Below are positions 53,667 to 63,613 of a stretch of 64,000 nt of DNA, piece after piece. Source of the DNA: Candidatus Bathyarchaeota archaeon (lineage in GTDB: Archaea > Thermoproteota > Bathyarchaeia > Bathyarchaeales > DTEX01). Within the stretch, counting starts at the first letter, position 1; every line of letters starts with the position of its first letter. The notes under the pieces were generated by a model. The model was not told the origin of the DNA, did not search any database, and saw only the letters and a program-made list of their open reading frames with translations. Both the position numbers and the translations under genes were made by a program. The stretch covers positions 28,960-92,959 of the forward strand of contig JANXEA010000005.1 of the NCBI GenBank assembly GCA_025059045.1. Direction: 5' to 3'.

Positions 53667-54965
53667 CTATTCGTAGCGTAGAGCTTCAACCGGGTTTAAC
53701 TTGGCAGCTTTTCTTGCGGGGTATAAGCCGAAGACTATGCAGACTATTATTCCGAAGATAAAGGCGATTATAGCCCATTCAAGCGAGAAAGCAGGTTTAA
53801 TCATCATTGTATGGGTCTCTGGAGCCTGGACGATCGTTCCTCCGCGTTGCGGTTGGACAAGGCTTGAGACGACATATGATAGGATGTAGGAGAATCCGTA
53901 GCCTGCGAATATGCCGATAAAGCCACCAATTATGCCGATAAGTATAGCCTCGCTTAGGAACATTGCGAGCACCGTCCGGCTTTTGGCTCCGATAGCTTTT
54001 AGGATACCGATTTCGCGGGTTCTTTCCATAACTGAGACTGTCATAATGTTCATTATTCCTATTCCGGCTACGAGCAGCGAGATAGATGCTATGGCCAGCA
54101 AGAATAGTTGAACGAGATGTAGAATGTTATCAACCTGTCTTATGAATGTTAGTGGTACTAGGATTGTGATCTTAAATGGCGGGAAGAGGCTTTCAATCTC
54201 GTCGGCGATTCTTTCAGATTCCTCAGGATCATTAACCTTCACGAATATGAGGTCTGATTGCTCAGTCTCAAAGATCCTCCGTGTTGTCTTAAGTGGAAGG
54301 AAGATCCAGTAATCGAAGTTCGTTATTCCAGGCGTTCCTCTCCTCTGCAATGTTCCAGCAACCGTGAAGTTAATGCTTAATGTCTCGTAACGTATGGGTA
54401 TGGGGGGCGCCGCTTCTCTCATTCTTCCAAGCGTTATCGTTATTGTGTCGCCTGCGACGGCGAATGGCTTATCAGAGTCCTCAGTCGGATGGTTGACCTT
54501 ATATCCTAGAATCACAGTATCATTTCTGTCTTCCGCGGGGAGGCTGCCAGTCTCAAAGACGAATCTGTCTGGGAAGACTTGGATGAACTCTGTGAAGTTC
54601 ACTCCAACCGCTACGAAGGCCTTGACGGTTTCACCGCGGCTGTTAATCAATGTTACATTACCGACCTGCATCACTGAGGTGGCAATCTTGACCCCTGAGA
54701 TTTTTGATATTTTCTGGAGGTCGAGGTCATAGAATCTTTCTCTTGAAAGGCCTGCGAAAAGGCTTCCAGGTATGACTGTTAGGTTATCCAGTTCGAAGCC
54801 TGTTAGCATCCGGCTTCTTATCTCGGCCCTGAAACCCTCGCCCAGGGTTGCCAGGCTTATTATGGCAGCTATTCCTATCACAACGCCCATCGTTGTGAGC
54901 GATGATCTAAGCTTCCTCTGTTTCATATTCTCCCATGCGATAGCGATGATTTGGCTTGCTCTCAC
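53667..54965 (-). CDS. MacB/LolE-type ABC transporter permease (FtsX family)
   Basis: This 432-residue permease has one N-terminal helix (after MKQRKLRSSLTTMGVVIG), a large extracytoplasmic MacB-like domain (about 50-275) and three C-terminal helices (280-300, 330-355, 398-420) ending KLNPVEALRYE, the usual FtsX end. It starts GTG 54965, 4 nt after the ATPase stop, with GGAGG overlapping that stop. It is likely to work mechanically with the ATPase to export or extract lipids, peptides or antibiotics; the substrate is unknown. No periplasmic adaptor gene is present, as expected in archaea. Confidence 0.9.
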   Translation of the reverse strand: MRASQIIAIAWENMKQRKLRSSLTTMGVVIGIAAIISLATLGEGFRAEIRSRMLTGFELDNLTVIPGSLFAGLSRERFYDLDLQKISKISGVKIATSVMQVGNVTLINSRGETVKAFVAVGVNFTEFIQVFPDRFVFETGSLPAEDRNDTVILGYKVNHPTEDSDKPFAVAGDTITITLGRMREAAPPIPIRYETLSINFTVAGTLQRRGTPGITNFDYWIFLPLKTTRRIFETEQSDLIFVKVNDPEESERIADEIESLFPPFKITILVPLTFIRQVDNILHLVQLFLLAIASISLLVAGIGIMNIMTVSVMERTREIGILKAIGAKSRTVLAMFLSEAILIGIIGGFIGIFAGYGFSYILSYVVSSLVQPQRGGTIVQAPETHTMMIKPAFSLEWAIIAFIFGIIVCIVFGLYPARKAAKLNPVEALRYE

Positions 54966-54969
54966 CCTT

Positions 54970-55620
54970 TCATCCTCCCAGGGTCTCCTTTATACCCTCG
55001 ATCAGCCCGTCTTTCAAGTATATTATTCTCGTGGCGATCTCGGCTATGTTTGGGTCATGGGTGACGACGACGAAGGTCTGTCCCTTCTCTTCATTTAACC
55101 TCTTCATCAGCTGAACAATTTCCCAGCCGGTTTTCGTGTCCAGGTTTCCAGTCGGCTCGTCTGCCAAAACTATTTCAGGGTCATTTATCAGGGCTCTGGC
55201 TATGGCTACACGCTGCTGCTCGCCGCCGCTCAGCTCTGTCGGCTTATGGCTCAGGCGGGCTTCTAGACCAACTATCTTCAGCATCTCCTTCGCCTTCTCA
55301 AGCGCTTCATCTTCAGGGACATCGGCTAGAGACAGAGGCAACTCAACATTCCTCAATGCGGTAAGCCTAGGCAGCAGATTGAAGAATTGGAATACGAAGC
55401 CTATTTTGCGTAGGCGGAGATCTGCGAGTTCGTTGTCGCTGAGGCTGAGAATATTGACGCCGTTAATCAGGATTTCCCCCTCGTCCGGCCGGTCTAATCC
55501 TCCTATCAGGTGAAGCAACGTTGATTTTCCGCTTCCCGAGGGTCCGAAAATCGTTAAGAACTCTCCCTTCCTTATATCGAAGCTTACGCCTCTTAATGCG
55601 GGAACCGAAACCTTGCCCAT
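54970..55620 (-). CDS. ABC transporter ATP-binding protein (MacB/LolD type), unclear start
   Basis: Motifs are Walker A GPSGSGKST (about 26-34), LSGGEQQRVAIARAL, the Walker B EIVLADEP and the H-loop THDP. It forms a pair with the FtsX permease 4 nt downstream. The ATG at 55620 lies inside the family region. The normal N-terminus IVEVKDVKKSYR is encoded just before it, in frame, to a TAG at 55672-55674, with no ATG, GTG or TTG on the way. So either a rare start (ACG at 55663-55665, with GGAGG about 9 nt upstream) is used or there is a mutation or error nearby. Coordinates are given from the first ATG. Confidence 0.85.
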   Translation of the reverse strand: MGKVSVPALRGVSFDIRKGEFLTIFGPSGSGKSTLLHLIGGLDRPDEGEILINGVNILSLSDNELADLRLRKIGFVFQFFNLLPRLTALRNVELPLSLADVPEDEALEKAKEMLKIVGLEARLSHKPTELSGGEQQRVAIARALINDPEIVLADEPTGNLDTKTGWEIVQLMKRLNEEKGQTFVVVTHDPNIAEIATRIIYLKDGLIEGIKETLGG

Positions 55621-55745
55621 GCGGTAGCTCTTCTTAACATCCTTGACCTCGACGATTGCTGGCGTTTGTCCCTACCTCCATTCACGGGTTAGTATCATGA
55701 CTTAGATGCCGCTTATGCGGCGGGGTCTTTAGATCTGGAAGCAAA

Positions 55746-55760
55746 GTATAATTTATATTT
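55746..55760 (+). promoter_or_regulatory. TATA-like promoter of the Taw1-like gene
   Basis: GTATAATTTATATTT is centred near 55755 and places initiation near 55783, after the first TTG at 55762, which supports the start at 55798. Confidence 0.45.
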
Positions 55761-55797
55761 TTTGAGGGTTTCTTTTTGGTATTGCTATGGTGGGATA

Positions 55798-56754
55798 TTG
55801 AAGGCCAGCCCGCAATTCAGGCAATTCACGGATATTCGCAAAATCTATGTTAGGCAGGGCTATAGGCTTGTTGGGAAATATGGTCACAGCGCGGTTAAGA
55901 TCTGCCAGTGGACGAAGGAGAGTCTTAGGAATAATAGGGTCTGCTATAAGGAGTTGTGGTACCCCCCTGTTGAGAGCCACAGATGTATGATGATGACCCC
56001 CTATCTTGGCTGCAACTGCCACTGCATCTATTGCTGGCGTCTCCATTATGGTGATAGGGTGGGTGTTAATGGGAAGGGGCTGCGGCTTGGTGTAGATGAG
56101 CTGGATGAGCCCTCACATATTATGGAAGATGCGATAGAGAAGAGGAGGCTTCTGCTTATCGGCTGGAAGGGAAATCCTCGAGTTGATAGGAGAAAGTTTG
56201 AGGAGGCGTTGAAGCCTACGATGGTGACGATGAGTCTGACTGGCGAGCCTACCCTTTACCCGCGGATCTCGGAGATGATAGAGGAGGCTGCTAAACGGGG
56301 TATGATAACATTTCTTGTGACGAATGGGACGGTGCCTGAGGCTTTAGAGGACATGAACCCGCTCCCCTTCCAGCTATATGTTAGCATCTCGGCGCCTAAT
56401 AAGAAGTTGTATAAGCGGATAGTTAGACCGATGGTTAAGGACGCTTGGGAGCGATTAAACAGAACTTTGGAGTTACTTCCAAGCTTGGAGACGCGAAGAG
56501 TTTTGAGGTTAACTGTGATTAAGGGGTGGAATACGGGTTACTACGAGGAGTTTGCAGAGATCGTAAGGAAGGCTGAACCTCACTTTGTAGAGGTTAAGGC
56601 TTATGAGTGGGTTGGGCAGAGTCAGAAGAGGCTCCCAAAGAACGCCATGCCCTTTATGGCTGATGTGCAGGAATTCGCCAGAAAAATAGCATATTTGACA
56701 GGTTTCCAAATTAGGGGGGAATATGAGCCGAGTGGGGCTGTCCTTCTCGCCTAA
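55798..56754 (+). CDS. taw1: 4-demethylwyosine synthase-like radical SAM enzyme (TYW1/Taw1)
   Basis: This radical SAM protein builds the tricyclic wyosine base of tRNA-Phe at G37 in archaea. The cluster motif CNCHCIYC provides a CX3CX2C (Cys72, 76, 79). Three upstream cysteines (36, 49, 63) are spaced like those binding the second iron-sulfur cluster of Taw1. VGKYGHSAVKICQWTK and LTGEPTLYPRISEMIEEA are family segments. TTG 55798 is chosen (318 aa) because GGTGGGA precedes it and the TATA box lies about 40 nt upstream. The longer TTG 55762 would precede the transcript start. Confidence 0.87.
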   Translation: MKASPQFRQFTDIRKIYVRQGYRLVGKYGHSAVKICQWTKESLRNNRVCYKELWYPPVESHRCMMMTPYLGCNCHCIYCWRLHYGDRVGVNGKGLRLGVDELDEPSHIMEDAIEKRRLLLIGWKGNPRVDRRKFEEALKPTMVTMSLTGEPTLYPRISEMIEEAAKRGMITFLVTNGTVPEALEDMNPLPFQLYVSISAPNKKLYKRIVRPMVKDAWERLNRTLELLPSLETRRVLRLTVIKGWNTGYYEEFAEIVRKAEPHFVEVKAYEWVGQSQKRLPKNAMPFMADVQEFARKIAYLTGFQIRGEYEPSGAVLLA

Positions 56755-56783
56755 GCAGCTAGCATGAGGGAAGCATTTAATTA

Positions 56784-56796
56784 CCCTTAAATATGA
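56784..56796 (+). promoter_or_regulatory. TATA-like promoter of thiC
   Basis: CCCTTAAATATGA is centred about 41 nt before GTG 56829, giving a leader near 14 nt. No riboswitch-sized leader can exist here. Confidence 0.45.
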
Positions 56797-56828
56797 TGTA
56801 TGTTCTTAGCCTTTGCTGGTGCCAAAAA

Positions 56829-58124
56829 GTGACAAAGACGATTATGCTTGAAGCAAGATCGGGTTCAATACCAGAAGAAGTTGAGGCAGTGGCAAAAAAA
56901 GAGGGGTTAGAAGCGGACAAGCTTAGGATGAGACTTGCTGAGGGTAGAGTGATAATCCCTCGAAACTTTCGCAGGTCTGGGAGAGTTAATCTTATCGGGG
57001 TTGGTGAAGGTCTCTCAACGAAGGTGAATGTGAATATTGGGACGAGTGCAACTGTTCTCGATCTTGAAATGGAGAGGGCTAAGGCGGGAATAGCCGTGAA
57101 ATTTGGCTCCGACACGATTATGGATTTAAGCACGGGCGGAGATCTCGACGAGGCTAGAAGGGTATTGATGGAGGCTTCTGAGCCTTTGCCATTTGGAACC
57201 GTCCCCACCTATCAGGTTTGGATTGACGGGATAAGGAAGTTCGGCGGCCTTCCCGATGAGGATTTCTTCTTGAAGGTTGTAGAGCGCCACCTTAAAGATG
57301 GGGTTGATTTCATGACTATACATGCGGGATTGACTCGTGATTTGGCGGAGGCAATGGCGAAGTCTGGGCGTGTCGCACCGACTGTTAGTCGGGGGGGAGC
57401 CATGCTTGCAGCCTGGATGCTTGAGAGAGGAGAGGAGAACCCATACTATAAGAATTGGGACCTTCTCCTCGAGATGTTCGCAGAGTATGATGCGGTCATC
57501 AGCCTCGGGGACGCTTTAAGACCCGGTGCACTTTCCGATTCTCAGGATGCATTGCAGATCTCGGAGCTTGTGAGTAACGCTAGGCTTTTGGAGAGAGCCC
57601 GTGAGGGCGGCGTCCAAGCCATGATTGAGGGGCCCGGACATATGCCTATCGATAGGATAGCATCGGATGTTAGGCTTATGAAGTCTTTGACGAGGGGGGC
57701 TCCATATTATGTTCTCGGTCCGCTCGTAACTGATGTGGCGGTCGGATATGACCATATAGCGGCGGCCATTGGATCCGCGATTGCGGCGGCGGAGGGTGCG
57801 GATCTTATATGCTACTTGACATCATCGGAGCATCTCAGCCTACCCAACCCAGAACAGGTTAAGACTGGGCTTATCGCTTCGAAGATCGCTGCCCACGCTG
57901 GCGACATTGTTAAGTTGGGTGAGAAGGCCCGTAGGCTCGATTATGACATGAGCATCGCGCGGGCGAGATTGGATTGGAAGAGGATCTTCGAGTTAAGCAT
58001 GGACTCAGAAGAGGCTGAAAGGGTTTATAGACAGTTTGGCGCTGAACTCAGATCCTGCAACATGTGCGGCCCATACTGCGTGTTCATAGTTCTAGATAAA
58101 TACTTGAAGAAGAACCCTACATAG
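56829..58124 (+). CDS. thiC: Phosphomethylpyrimidine synthase ThiC
   Basis: ThiC turns AIR into HMP-P, the pyrimidine part of thiamine, by radical SAM chemistry. The 431-residue sequence has the core [37 protein letters not shown] and the cluster motif CNMCGPYC near the C-terminus. That motif has one residue fewer than the usual CX2CX4C, as in some archaeal forms. GTG 56829 ([12 protein letters not shown]) matches the family N-terminus better than ATG 56793, and a TATA box sits 41 nt before it. It converges with thi4 five bases after its stop. Confidence 0.95.
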   Translation: MTKTIMLEARSGSIPEEVEAVAKKEGLEADKLRMRLAEGRVIIPRNFRRSGRVNLIGVGEGLSTKVNVNIGTSATVLDLEMERAKAGIAVKFGSDTIMDLSTGGDLDEARRVLMEASEPLPFGTVPTYQVWIDGIRKFGGLPDEDFFLKVVERHLKDGVDFMTIHAGLTRDLAEAMAKSGRVAPTVSRGGAMLAAWMLERGEENPYYKNWDLLLEMFAEYDAVISLGDALRPGALSDSQDALQISELVSNARLLERAREGGVQAMIEGPGHMPIDRIASDVRLMKSLTRGAPYYVLGPLVTDVAVGYDHIAAAIGSAIAAAEGADLICYLTSSEHLSLPNPEQVKTGLIASKIAAHAGDIVKLGEKARRLDYDMSIARARLDWKRIFELSMDSEEAERVYRQFGAELRSCNMCGPYCVFIVLDKYLKKNPT

Positions 58125-58129
58125 CAGGT

Positions 58130-58936
58130 TTAAGATCGAGATAGTTCTTTGGAGACTATTTCAGCGGCTTTTTTTCCTGAGACCAGCATGCCGCCGACGA
58201 CGGGACCCATCCTATGGAGGTTGTATAGCTCGGATACGCTCATCCCTGCTACATATAGCCCGTCAACAACCTTACCTGTACGATTGACAACCTCTTCTTC
58301 CCCCCTCCAGACGTCGAGGGAGGACATTCCCGGGACTTGAAGCCCGAGGAATGGGCATCTCCTCGCCAGTATCTTCACAACCTCAGTCTCGTGTCCGGTT
58401 GCGTCTATCACGGCTCCCGATTCTAGGAAGAGTGGGTCAACATGCCATCCGGCCTCAATTATCGGCGCAAAGTTTATTACAACCCCCCTGACCCTGACAT
58501 TCTTTTCACCGAGCCTCCTAATTATCAGGTCTTCGACTGTCACGCCGGGCCATATGGAGGCGCCAGCCTCAATCGCCTTCGACGCGACCTTAACCATCGC
58601 CTCAGTTGGGTCCGCTGAGTAGAGGCCCTCCCCTATTCGATTTAGCTTAACGGCTGCTTTCCTCAGGATCTCAGCGGCCTCTCCATCCTCCACAAGGACG
58701 AGTGGGAGAAGCATTGCGCCGCCGCGGATACCACCGCCCACCCCAAGCATCCTCTCTAAGACTAGAACTCTATAGCCCTTCTCTGAGAGATGCCAGGCGG
58801 CTGAGAGCCCTGCAGGCCCGGCTCCCGCGACGATAACGTCCATCCTTGAGTATGTGGAGAGCTTGCTGCATAGGGATTCTATGAAGAGCTTGGCTAGGTC
58901 GCCTTCGCCATATAATTTTGCAATCTTCTCGAACAT
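58130..58936 (-). CDS. thi4: Thiamine thiazole synthase Thi4 (archaeal, probably sulfide-dependent)
   Basis: Thi4 makes the thiazole of thiamine from NAD, glycine and a sulfur source. Features include MDVIVAGAGPAGLSAAWHL (NAD site, about 32-50), LGVGGGIRGGAML and IDATGHETEVV, the region where eukaryotic enzymes have the sulfur-donor Cys. No equivalent Cys motif (GAFCAK) is seen, so this enzyme should use free sulfide, as archaeal Thi4 proteins do. At 268 residues it is of family length. Together with thiC just beside it, it covers both halves of thiamine. Confidence 0.9.
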   Translation of the reverse strand: MFEKIAKLYGEGDLAKLFIESLCSKLSTYSRMDVIVAGAGPAGLSAAWHLSEKGYRVLVLERMLGVGGGIRGGAMLLPLVLVEDGEAAEILRKAAVKLNRIGEGLYSADPTEAMVKVASKAIEAGASIWPGVTVEDLIIRRLGEKNVRVRGVVINFAPIIEAGWHVDPLFLESGAVIDATGHETEVVKILARRCPFLGLQVPGMSSLDVWRGEEEVVNRTGKVVDGLYVAGMSVSELYNLHRMGPVVGGMLVSGKKAAEIVSKELSRS

Positions 58937-59048
58937 TACAATCCCTTCTTATCTGGTCTATAGCTGATGCATTTAAACTTAGCTTTTCCCAAAAAATATT
59001 GCCGCTCAATCTATTCTTTAGGCTAAAGACCGATCGAATTGGGAGATG

Positions 59049-62000
59049 CTAGTGCGCATGGCGTAAGGTCGTGTTTTGAAGTTTATTAAATTTTTGTCTT
59101 CGCTTTACAATATGTTGGAGGAGAATTGTGAGGAAGAACAATACTGTCCATAATATTGATATTGGATTTTTTAGCGTTGAACAAATGGGTATGTCATTTG
59201 TCTCTAAATAGTTGCGGATCCGGTTTGTCATAGACGTTTTGACTGGCGGTTCAGGACCAACTGTGTAGGTGCCGCTAAGTTGTATCTTGGTAAGATAGAG
59301 CCGGGTATTGTTAAAGCTGCCAATAATGGTCATTGACATATTGCCATGAAAGCCCATTCTTTGGGCGAGACCCCATGTTTCTCGAAAGTAGGTTTGCGTG
59401 GCACGTATATTAAGTAGGGTTATGTCTACTTCGAAGATGAGACTGGAAGACGATATTTCGATGCTTCTTCCATCTTGTAGGCGTATCTCTGCTCTTCCCC
59501 AATCTAGCGGGACTAACTCCCCTGCAGTATCTCTTAATACGAGGTTCTCCGGCATTATTGACAGGTTACCTCTGAAGCTGATCTTTTCTACAAGTATTCC
59601 TTCATTTGGTGAGGCTGTGGACTGTCGTGGCAGTTCGTAGAGATTGTACTTTTCGCCTTTGAGCAGCAGATATTCTTCACCTAACAGCTGGGTAATGAGG
59701 CTGTTGGTCTCCTTATCCACTAGCAGAAATCTTATACGGGAAAATTGCTCCTTAATTAGGAAGATCTCTTCTATGCTACATGCATGGTAAAGGCCGCTTA
59801 TAGCCAGTCCTGAGAATGTAAACGTAATTCCGCTTAGACCGATTAGATATCTTATTGGCGTCACCAGGTGAGCCAATAATTGATATATGGTATGGTTACT
59901 GTTTGGGAAGGGTTCATTCTTAGGGATATAGCAGGCTTCTTCACGAAGCATTCTTGCTGTTAGGCCATATAGTAGATTTAGTATTCGCACTTCTTCTTCG
60001 GTGGGGCAGGATGATATAGTAGACTCCTCTGTCCACCAACTGCTTATGTTCCAGTAAGTTGCCGAGATCGAATGGGATAGCGAGCCTCCTACGAAAAGGA
60101 TTGTTACAGCAAGTACAATAAACATGTGCCTTGCGGGTTTCTTGTCTCTGTTCAAACGTTCCGGCGTATCCCCATTTCCTAAAATGTGCGCTGAAGCTAG
60201 AGCGAAGAATGGGAGGAAAAAGATTGGCATGAACGGAAATGGTTCGTAGATGAAATAATACAGGTTAACTATGTTCAGAATTATAATGAATGCTGCCAGT
60301 AGTGTGCACATAAAGAGATTAAATGCTAGGCTGGGTTCCAGCACTTCGTCCAACACTATACACTTTGCCATGGCTATTAGGAAGATTGCGCCTGGAATCC
60401 CCCATTGTATCGGCGGCGAATACCAGAGAGTGAAAATTGGGGGATTAATGTTGACAGTGTTGTAGAAATTTTTGAATGATATGAGCGAAATGCCACAGTA
60501 GTAAATTAGGGCCAATATTGCTATTTTTAGGATAAATTGAATATTTTTTGGTTTTAGTTTTTGATGGAAATTTAATATTTTTTTAATGAGGAAGGCGGAA
60601 ATCAGTGAAGCTGCTGGAAAAAAGGAGGATTAAGGATTCTTTTATAAAAGGAAAGGATACAATTATAAGCAGACTTAACAATGTTGAGAATGCAACTGAC
60701 GTTGCCAGCCTTTTTGTGTCATATTCGAATAATAGTATGGCAGCGAATAATGAGAAACCTATTAATAGGAGCTCAGGTATGTGTCCGGAAGCTATTTGTA
60801 TGAAACCTAATGTGAATGCAACTAGATAGGTATTCAAGTTTCTGCTTCTGGGACGAGAAGATATTAGTGCTGAGATGCATGTGAAGCTTAGTCCGAGGGA
60901 CCATAGTCTTCCCAATGCATGGATGTCCGCGTATATTGGTGAGACGGTTTCTCCTGAATAGAATCCAAATTTATTCATGATTCTCATTATAATATTTGTG
61001 GGGGTTTATCGCTAGTGGATGTTGGATGATTGGTTCTGTTAGTAAGTAGAGCCATGAAAAACCTGATGGAATTATAAGTGCGAAAGTTGAAAATAGGCTT
61101 CTAGGTTGATGGTTGAATAAGCTTTTTGCCAAGAGATAGAATGATAGTGTTGTGAATATGTGGTTAAAGAAGGATATTAAAACCAAGGTATTGCAGTAAG
61201 GGAATGGAAGAAGCTTGCTTATAGCAGACCATGAGGAATGATAGAATATCGGATATGTGGATGTGTAGCCCATCACTCCATACCTGTTTATTTCAGCTAC
61301 GAATATAGCATGAGCTGCCATGTCCCCTTTAACGAAAATGCCGTCTCCTAACGCGGATACGAAGATAAATATTCTGAAGAAAAGAATGAGGGTTATTCCA
61401 ATTGTCTCGGTTAGGTTTATGTTCAGGATAAATGTTGAGTTTGGATCTCTCTTCTTTGGTTAGCTATGAGGAGTAGGCTGAGTATGAATAGTGCAACGAA
61501 TTTCAGGTTTTCAATATCTCGGTATGGTGGTAGTAGAAATCCCATGAAATCTAGGATCGCCATGCTTATAAGCGGATAGAAGACGATCTTTTCGGATGTT
61601 GCTAGGCTACTCTTGAAGATTGCCTTGTCGATAATGTATGGTGGGGCGTAGAGTAGGTAGTAATAGATTATGTTTGCTGCAATTATGTCTATGATCGGCA
61701 TGGATTCCCATCTCTGAAAAGCTGCGGATCCATATGCCAGGTACTTGCTAATATCGAGAAGCCATAATAGACCGACGAGTATGGGGATTAAGGAAAGCGA
61801 GTAATAGAGTAAACGCCCTTGATGGATTTCTATTTTTAGAGTACGCCATTTTCTGGCCTCATCTCCAATGAGTAGCCATATTGTGAAAGTTGTTAGAAGT
61901 GAGATTAGTATGCTGAAAGTTGTTAGGTCTATTCTTTAGATATAGGTGATTTTAAGCGTGGCGATTACCCAACTGATTAGAAGATATAGCGCAGTTAGAA

Positions 62001-62142
62001 GATATTGTGCTATTTCAAGAATATGCTTTATACCTAAGTCAGCATGCCCTATCTTTAGTCTCAACCTTTTACCTCTACATAATTTTGTATATGTCCACGC
62101 TTGGCTTATCGATTCACACTCAGACCCTTTAAAGATTTTCAT
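59049..62142 (-). pseudogene. Large polytopic membrane protein (possible GT-C-type glycosyltransferase), decayed
   Basis: Five segments join into one product of about 1000 residues. The first (62142-61936) ends at an in-frame TAA (61936-61938). The next part continues in the same frame (RIDLTTFSILISLL onward) to about 61435, where a frame change leads into STFILNINLTETIG and GDGIFVKGDMAAHAIF. There is another shift near 60980 into KFGFYSGETVSPIY, and one at a T6 run near 60620 into PAASLISAFLIKK, ending at 59049. Many helices and the GDMAAHA loop suggest a GT-C enzyme, but I cannot name it. One stop plus three indels make it a pseudogene, unless the assembly is faulty here. Confidence 0.7.
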
Positions 62143-62307
62143 CCACTTTGTTGCTCAACTGTCGAAGAAGAAAGTCTTGATTCAGTTTTTCAGGGACAGA
62201 AGTTTTTCACTCGTTCATTACAATTTTTGTTAACGATGATGCAAGTATATGAATAAAAAGAGCCTTGATATAGAAGATCTAAATCAAAAATGAAAAGATT
62301 ATTTCGA

Positions 62308-62614
62308 TCAATATTCTTCTATTGGCTCTCTCCTCATCTCGAATGTTACTGTTCCGCCTTTTGTTCTTGGCGGTCCCGGATCTGGAGATTGGACATGACC
62401 GACGTCATCTTCTTTTCCCATGCCAGTTGTGTGGCAGGTATCCCGTGCATGAAGACTGATAGGCGAGTTGACATTGCTGTTATGACGTATAGGCAGAGTT
62501 TCTCTGAATCTTGGAGTTTATGTAAAATTTTTCTAATATTATTTTGTCGCCCAGCTTGTATAATGGGCGGTGGCCTCGCACTTTCTTAACTGTTAGGGTG
62601 ATCTTGTAATTCAT
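62308..62614 (-). pseudogene. TIGR04076-family protein, two frameshifts
   Basis: The ATG at 62614 begins MNYKITLTVKKVRGHRPLYKL and GDKIILEKFYIN, the family start. The frame breaks, and the next frame reads KLCLYVITAMSTRLSVFMHG. A second break leads to MGKEDDVGHVQSPDPGPP and GGTVTFEMRREPIEEY, with the stop at 62308-62310. These order exactly as in intact TIGR04076 proteins, small archaeal and bacterial proteins of unknown function. The upstream remnant frame ends in ATGA with this start. Confidence 0.75.
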
Positions 62615-62629
62615 TTCTGTACACCTAAC

Positions 62630-62735
62630 TTAGCATATATTTCCACTTTGCAATCTGCTTTATGCCACTTTGTTTCTCTATATGCCCCTGGAGCCTTTTC
62701 TAATTTTGACAGGTAGTATCTTAGGTATTTTCATC
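62630..62735 (-). other. Coding-like remnant ending at the TIGR04076 pseudogene
   Basis: The minus strand reads RYYLSKLEKAPGAYRETKW and HKADCKVEIYAKLGVQK before a TGA that overlaps the start of the next pseudogene. No start codon precedes it. The overlap suggests a former operon partner, now decayed. Confidence 0.35.
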
Positions 62736-62924
62736 CGTGACTTCTTTTAGGAGTTTTTCAAGTTCCTCCATTTTGTCTTTTACCTCTTTTTCGTTTATGT
62801 TTGTTGTTATGGTTCGGATTGTTTCCGCTGTCTGCCTTGCCACTTGAAGCCAGCCTCTCCTCTGGTTTAGGGTTATCCCCCTCATTTTTCCGTTTACTCT
62901 TTGATGTTTTATTTCACCTCTCAC
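62721..62924 (-). CDS. Short helical protein of unknown function (possible remnant)
   Basis: GTG 62924 opens 67 codons. The C-terminal half is strongly helical and charged (TITTNINEKEVKDKMEELE), with a central RRGWLQVARQTAETIR. I recognise no family. There is no convincing ribosome site, and the frame is blocked by a TGA just upstream. It may be the end of a longer decayed gene whose previous part is at 62957-63140. Confidence 0.35.
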   Translation of the reverse strand: MRGEIKHQRVNGKMRGITLNQRRGWLQVARQTAETIRTITTNINEKEVKDKMEELEKLLKEVTDENT

Positions 62925-62956
62925 AATTTTGGCGGCTATCCTTAATATCTTTCACC

Positions 62957-63140
62957 TAGCTGCCCCGCAGCTTTTCACGAAGCCTATTCATGTGGGATTC
63001 TGTCTTCTTCATTTCTGAGATTCTCTGGTTAACATATCTATTGGCAGAAACCCTAACCAATAGATGATACCCACTCCTAGGTTTTTCAAAGCATGACTGT
63101 AAATAATCTGTTTTCAGGCTTTGTGGTGTGTTTTCTTGTT
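62957..63140 (-). other. Open remnant without start codon
   Basis: An open minus-strand frame of about 60 codons reads LKTDYLQSCFEKPRSGYHLL then VRVSANRYVNQRISEMKKTE and ends in TAG. There is no usable start. Codon composition looks coding-like. It is probably the remains of the gene whose tail is at 62721-62924. The rest of 62615-63214 holds nothing else I can support. Confidence 0.3.
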
Positions 63141-63214
63141 ACGGTGCAGTTTTTATTATACTAGAACCACTTTTGCTAAGAGCCCATGTGATGCGAAAGC
63201 ATATCTTCCCTCGA

Positions 63215-63613
63215 TCATTTCCAGACGCGTTTTATCCATTCCACTTTGTCGAAGTCTTTGTCGTTTGAGTATATTTCGTTGACGTTGTGCTTTTTCATCA
63301 ATTGAATCGTGAGGGCGTCTATGTAGTCTATGCCATATGTGTCTGTGTAGTCTATGGCTGAGATCATGTCTTCCCAGGATGCGGTGACCTTCTGGAGAGA
63401 GATATAGGAGTTTACCGCGGTGATGAAGGCTTTGAGTTCTTGTCTGCGCCCGTTGTATTCTAGCCAGTCTGCTACTTCTTGGATGATGGCTGTACTTGTG
63501 ACTGCTTCTTCGCCTTCTTCAATCCTTTGGAGGATGTTTCTAGCGGTCTCGAATGACGCTTGAGGTGACCCGATGAGGATGTAGAGGAAAACGTTGGAGT
63601 CGATGAACCTCAT
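63215..63613 (-). CDS. vapC: VapC-type PIN-domain ribonuclease toxin
   Basis: This 132-residue PIN protein has the acidic tetrad: Asp5 (MRFIDSNVF), Glu46 (IIQEVADW), Asp96/99 (GIDYIDALT) and Asp118 onward (SNDKDFD). VapC toxins cleave tRNA or rRNA. It begins in the last bases of the antitoxin gene (ATGA overlap), typical of TA operons. Confidence 0.9.
   Translation of the reverse strand: MRFIDSNVFLYILIGSPQASFETARNILQRIEEGEEAVTSTAIIQEVADWLEYNGRRQELKAFITAVNSYISLQKVTASWEDMISAIDYTDTYGIDYIDALTIQLMKKHNVNEIYSNDKDFDKVEWIKRVWK

Noticed and set aside
56755..56828. TPP riboswitch before thiC
   Set aside because: The space between the TATA box and the start is about 30 nt and lacks any TPP-aptamer-like conserved pattern.
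62290..62589. 99-codon plus-strand open frame
   Set aside because: It is antisense to the TIGR04076 pseudogene, whose three minus-strand segments match the family far better.
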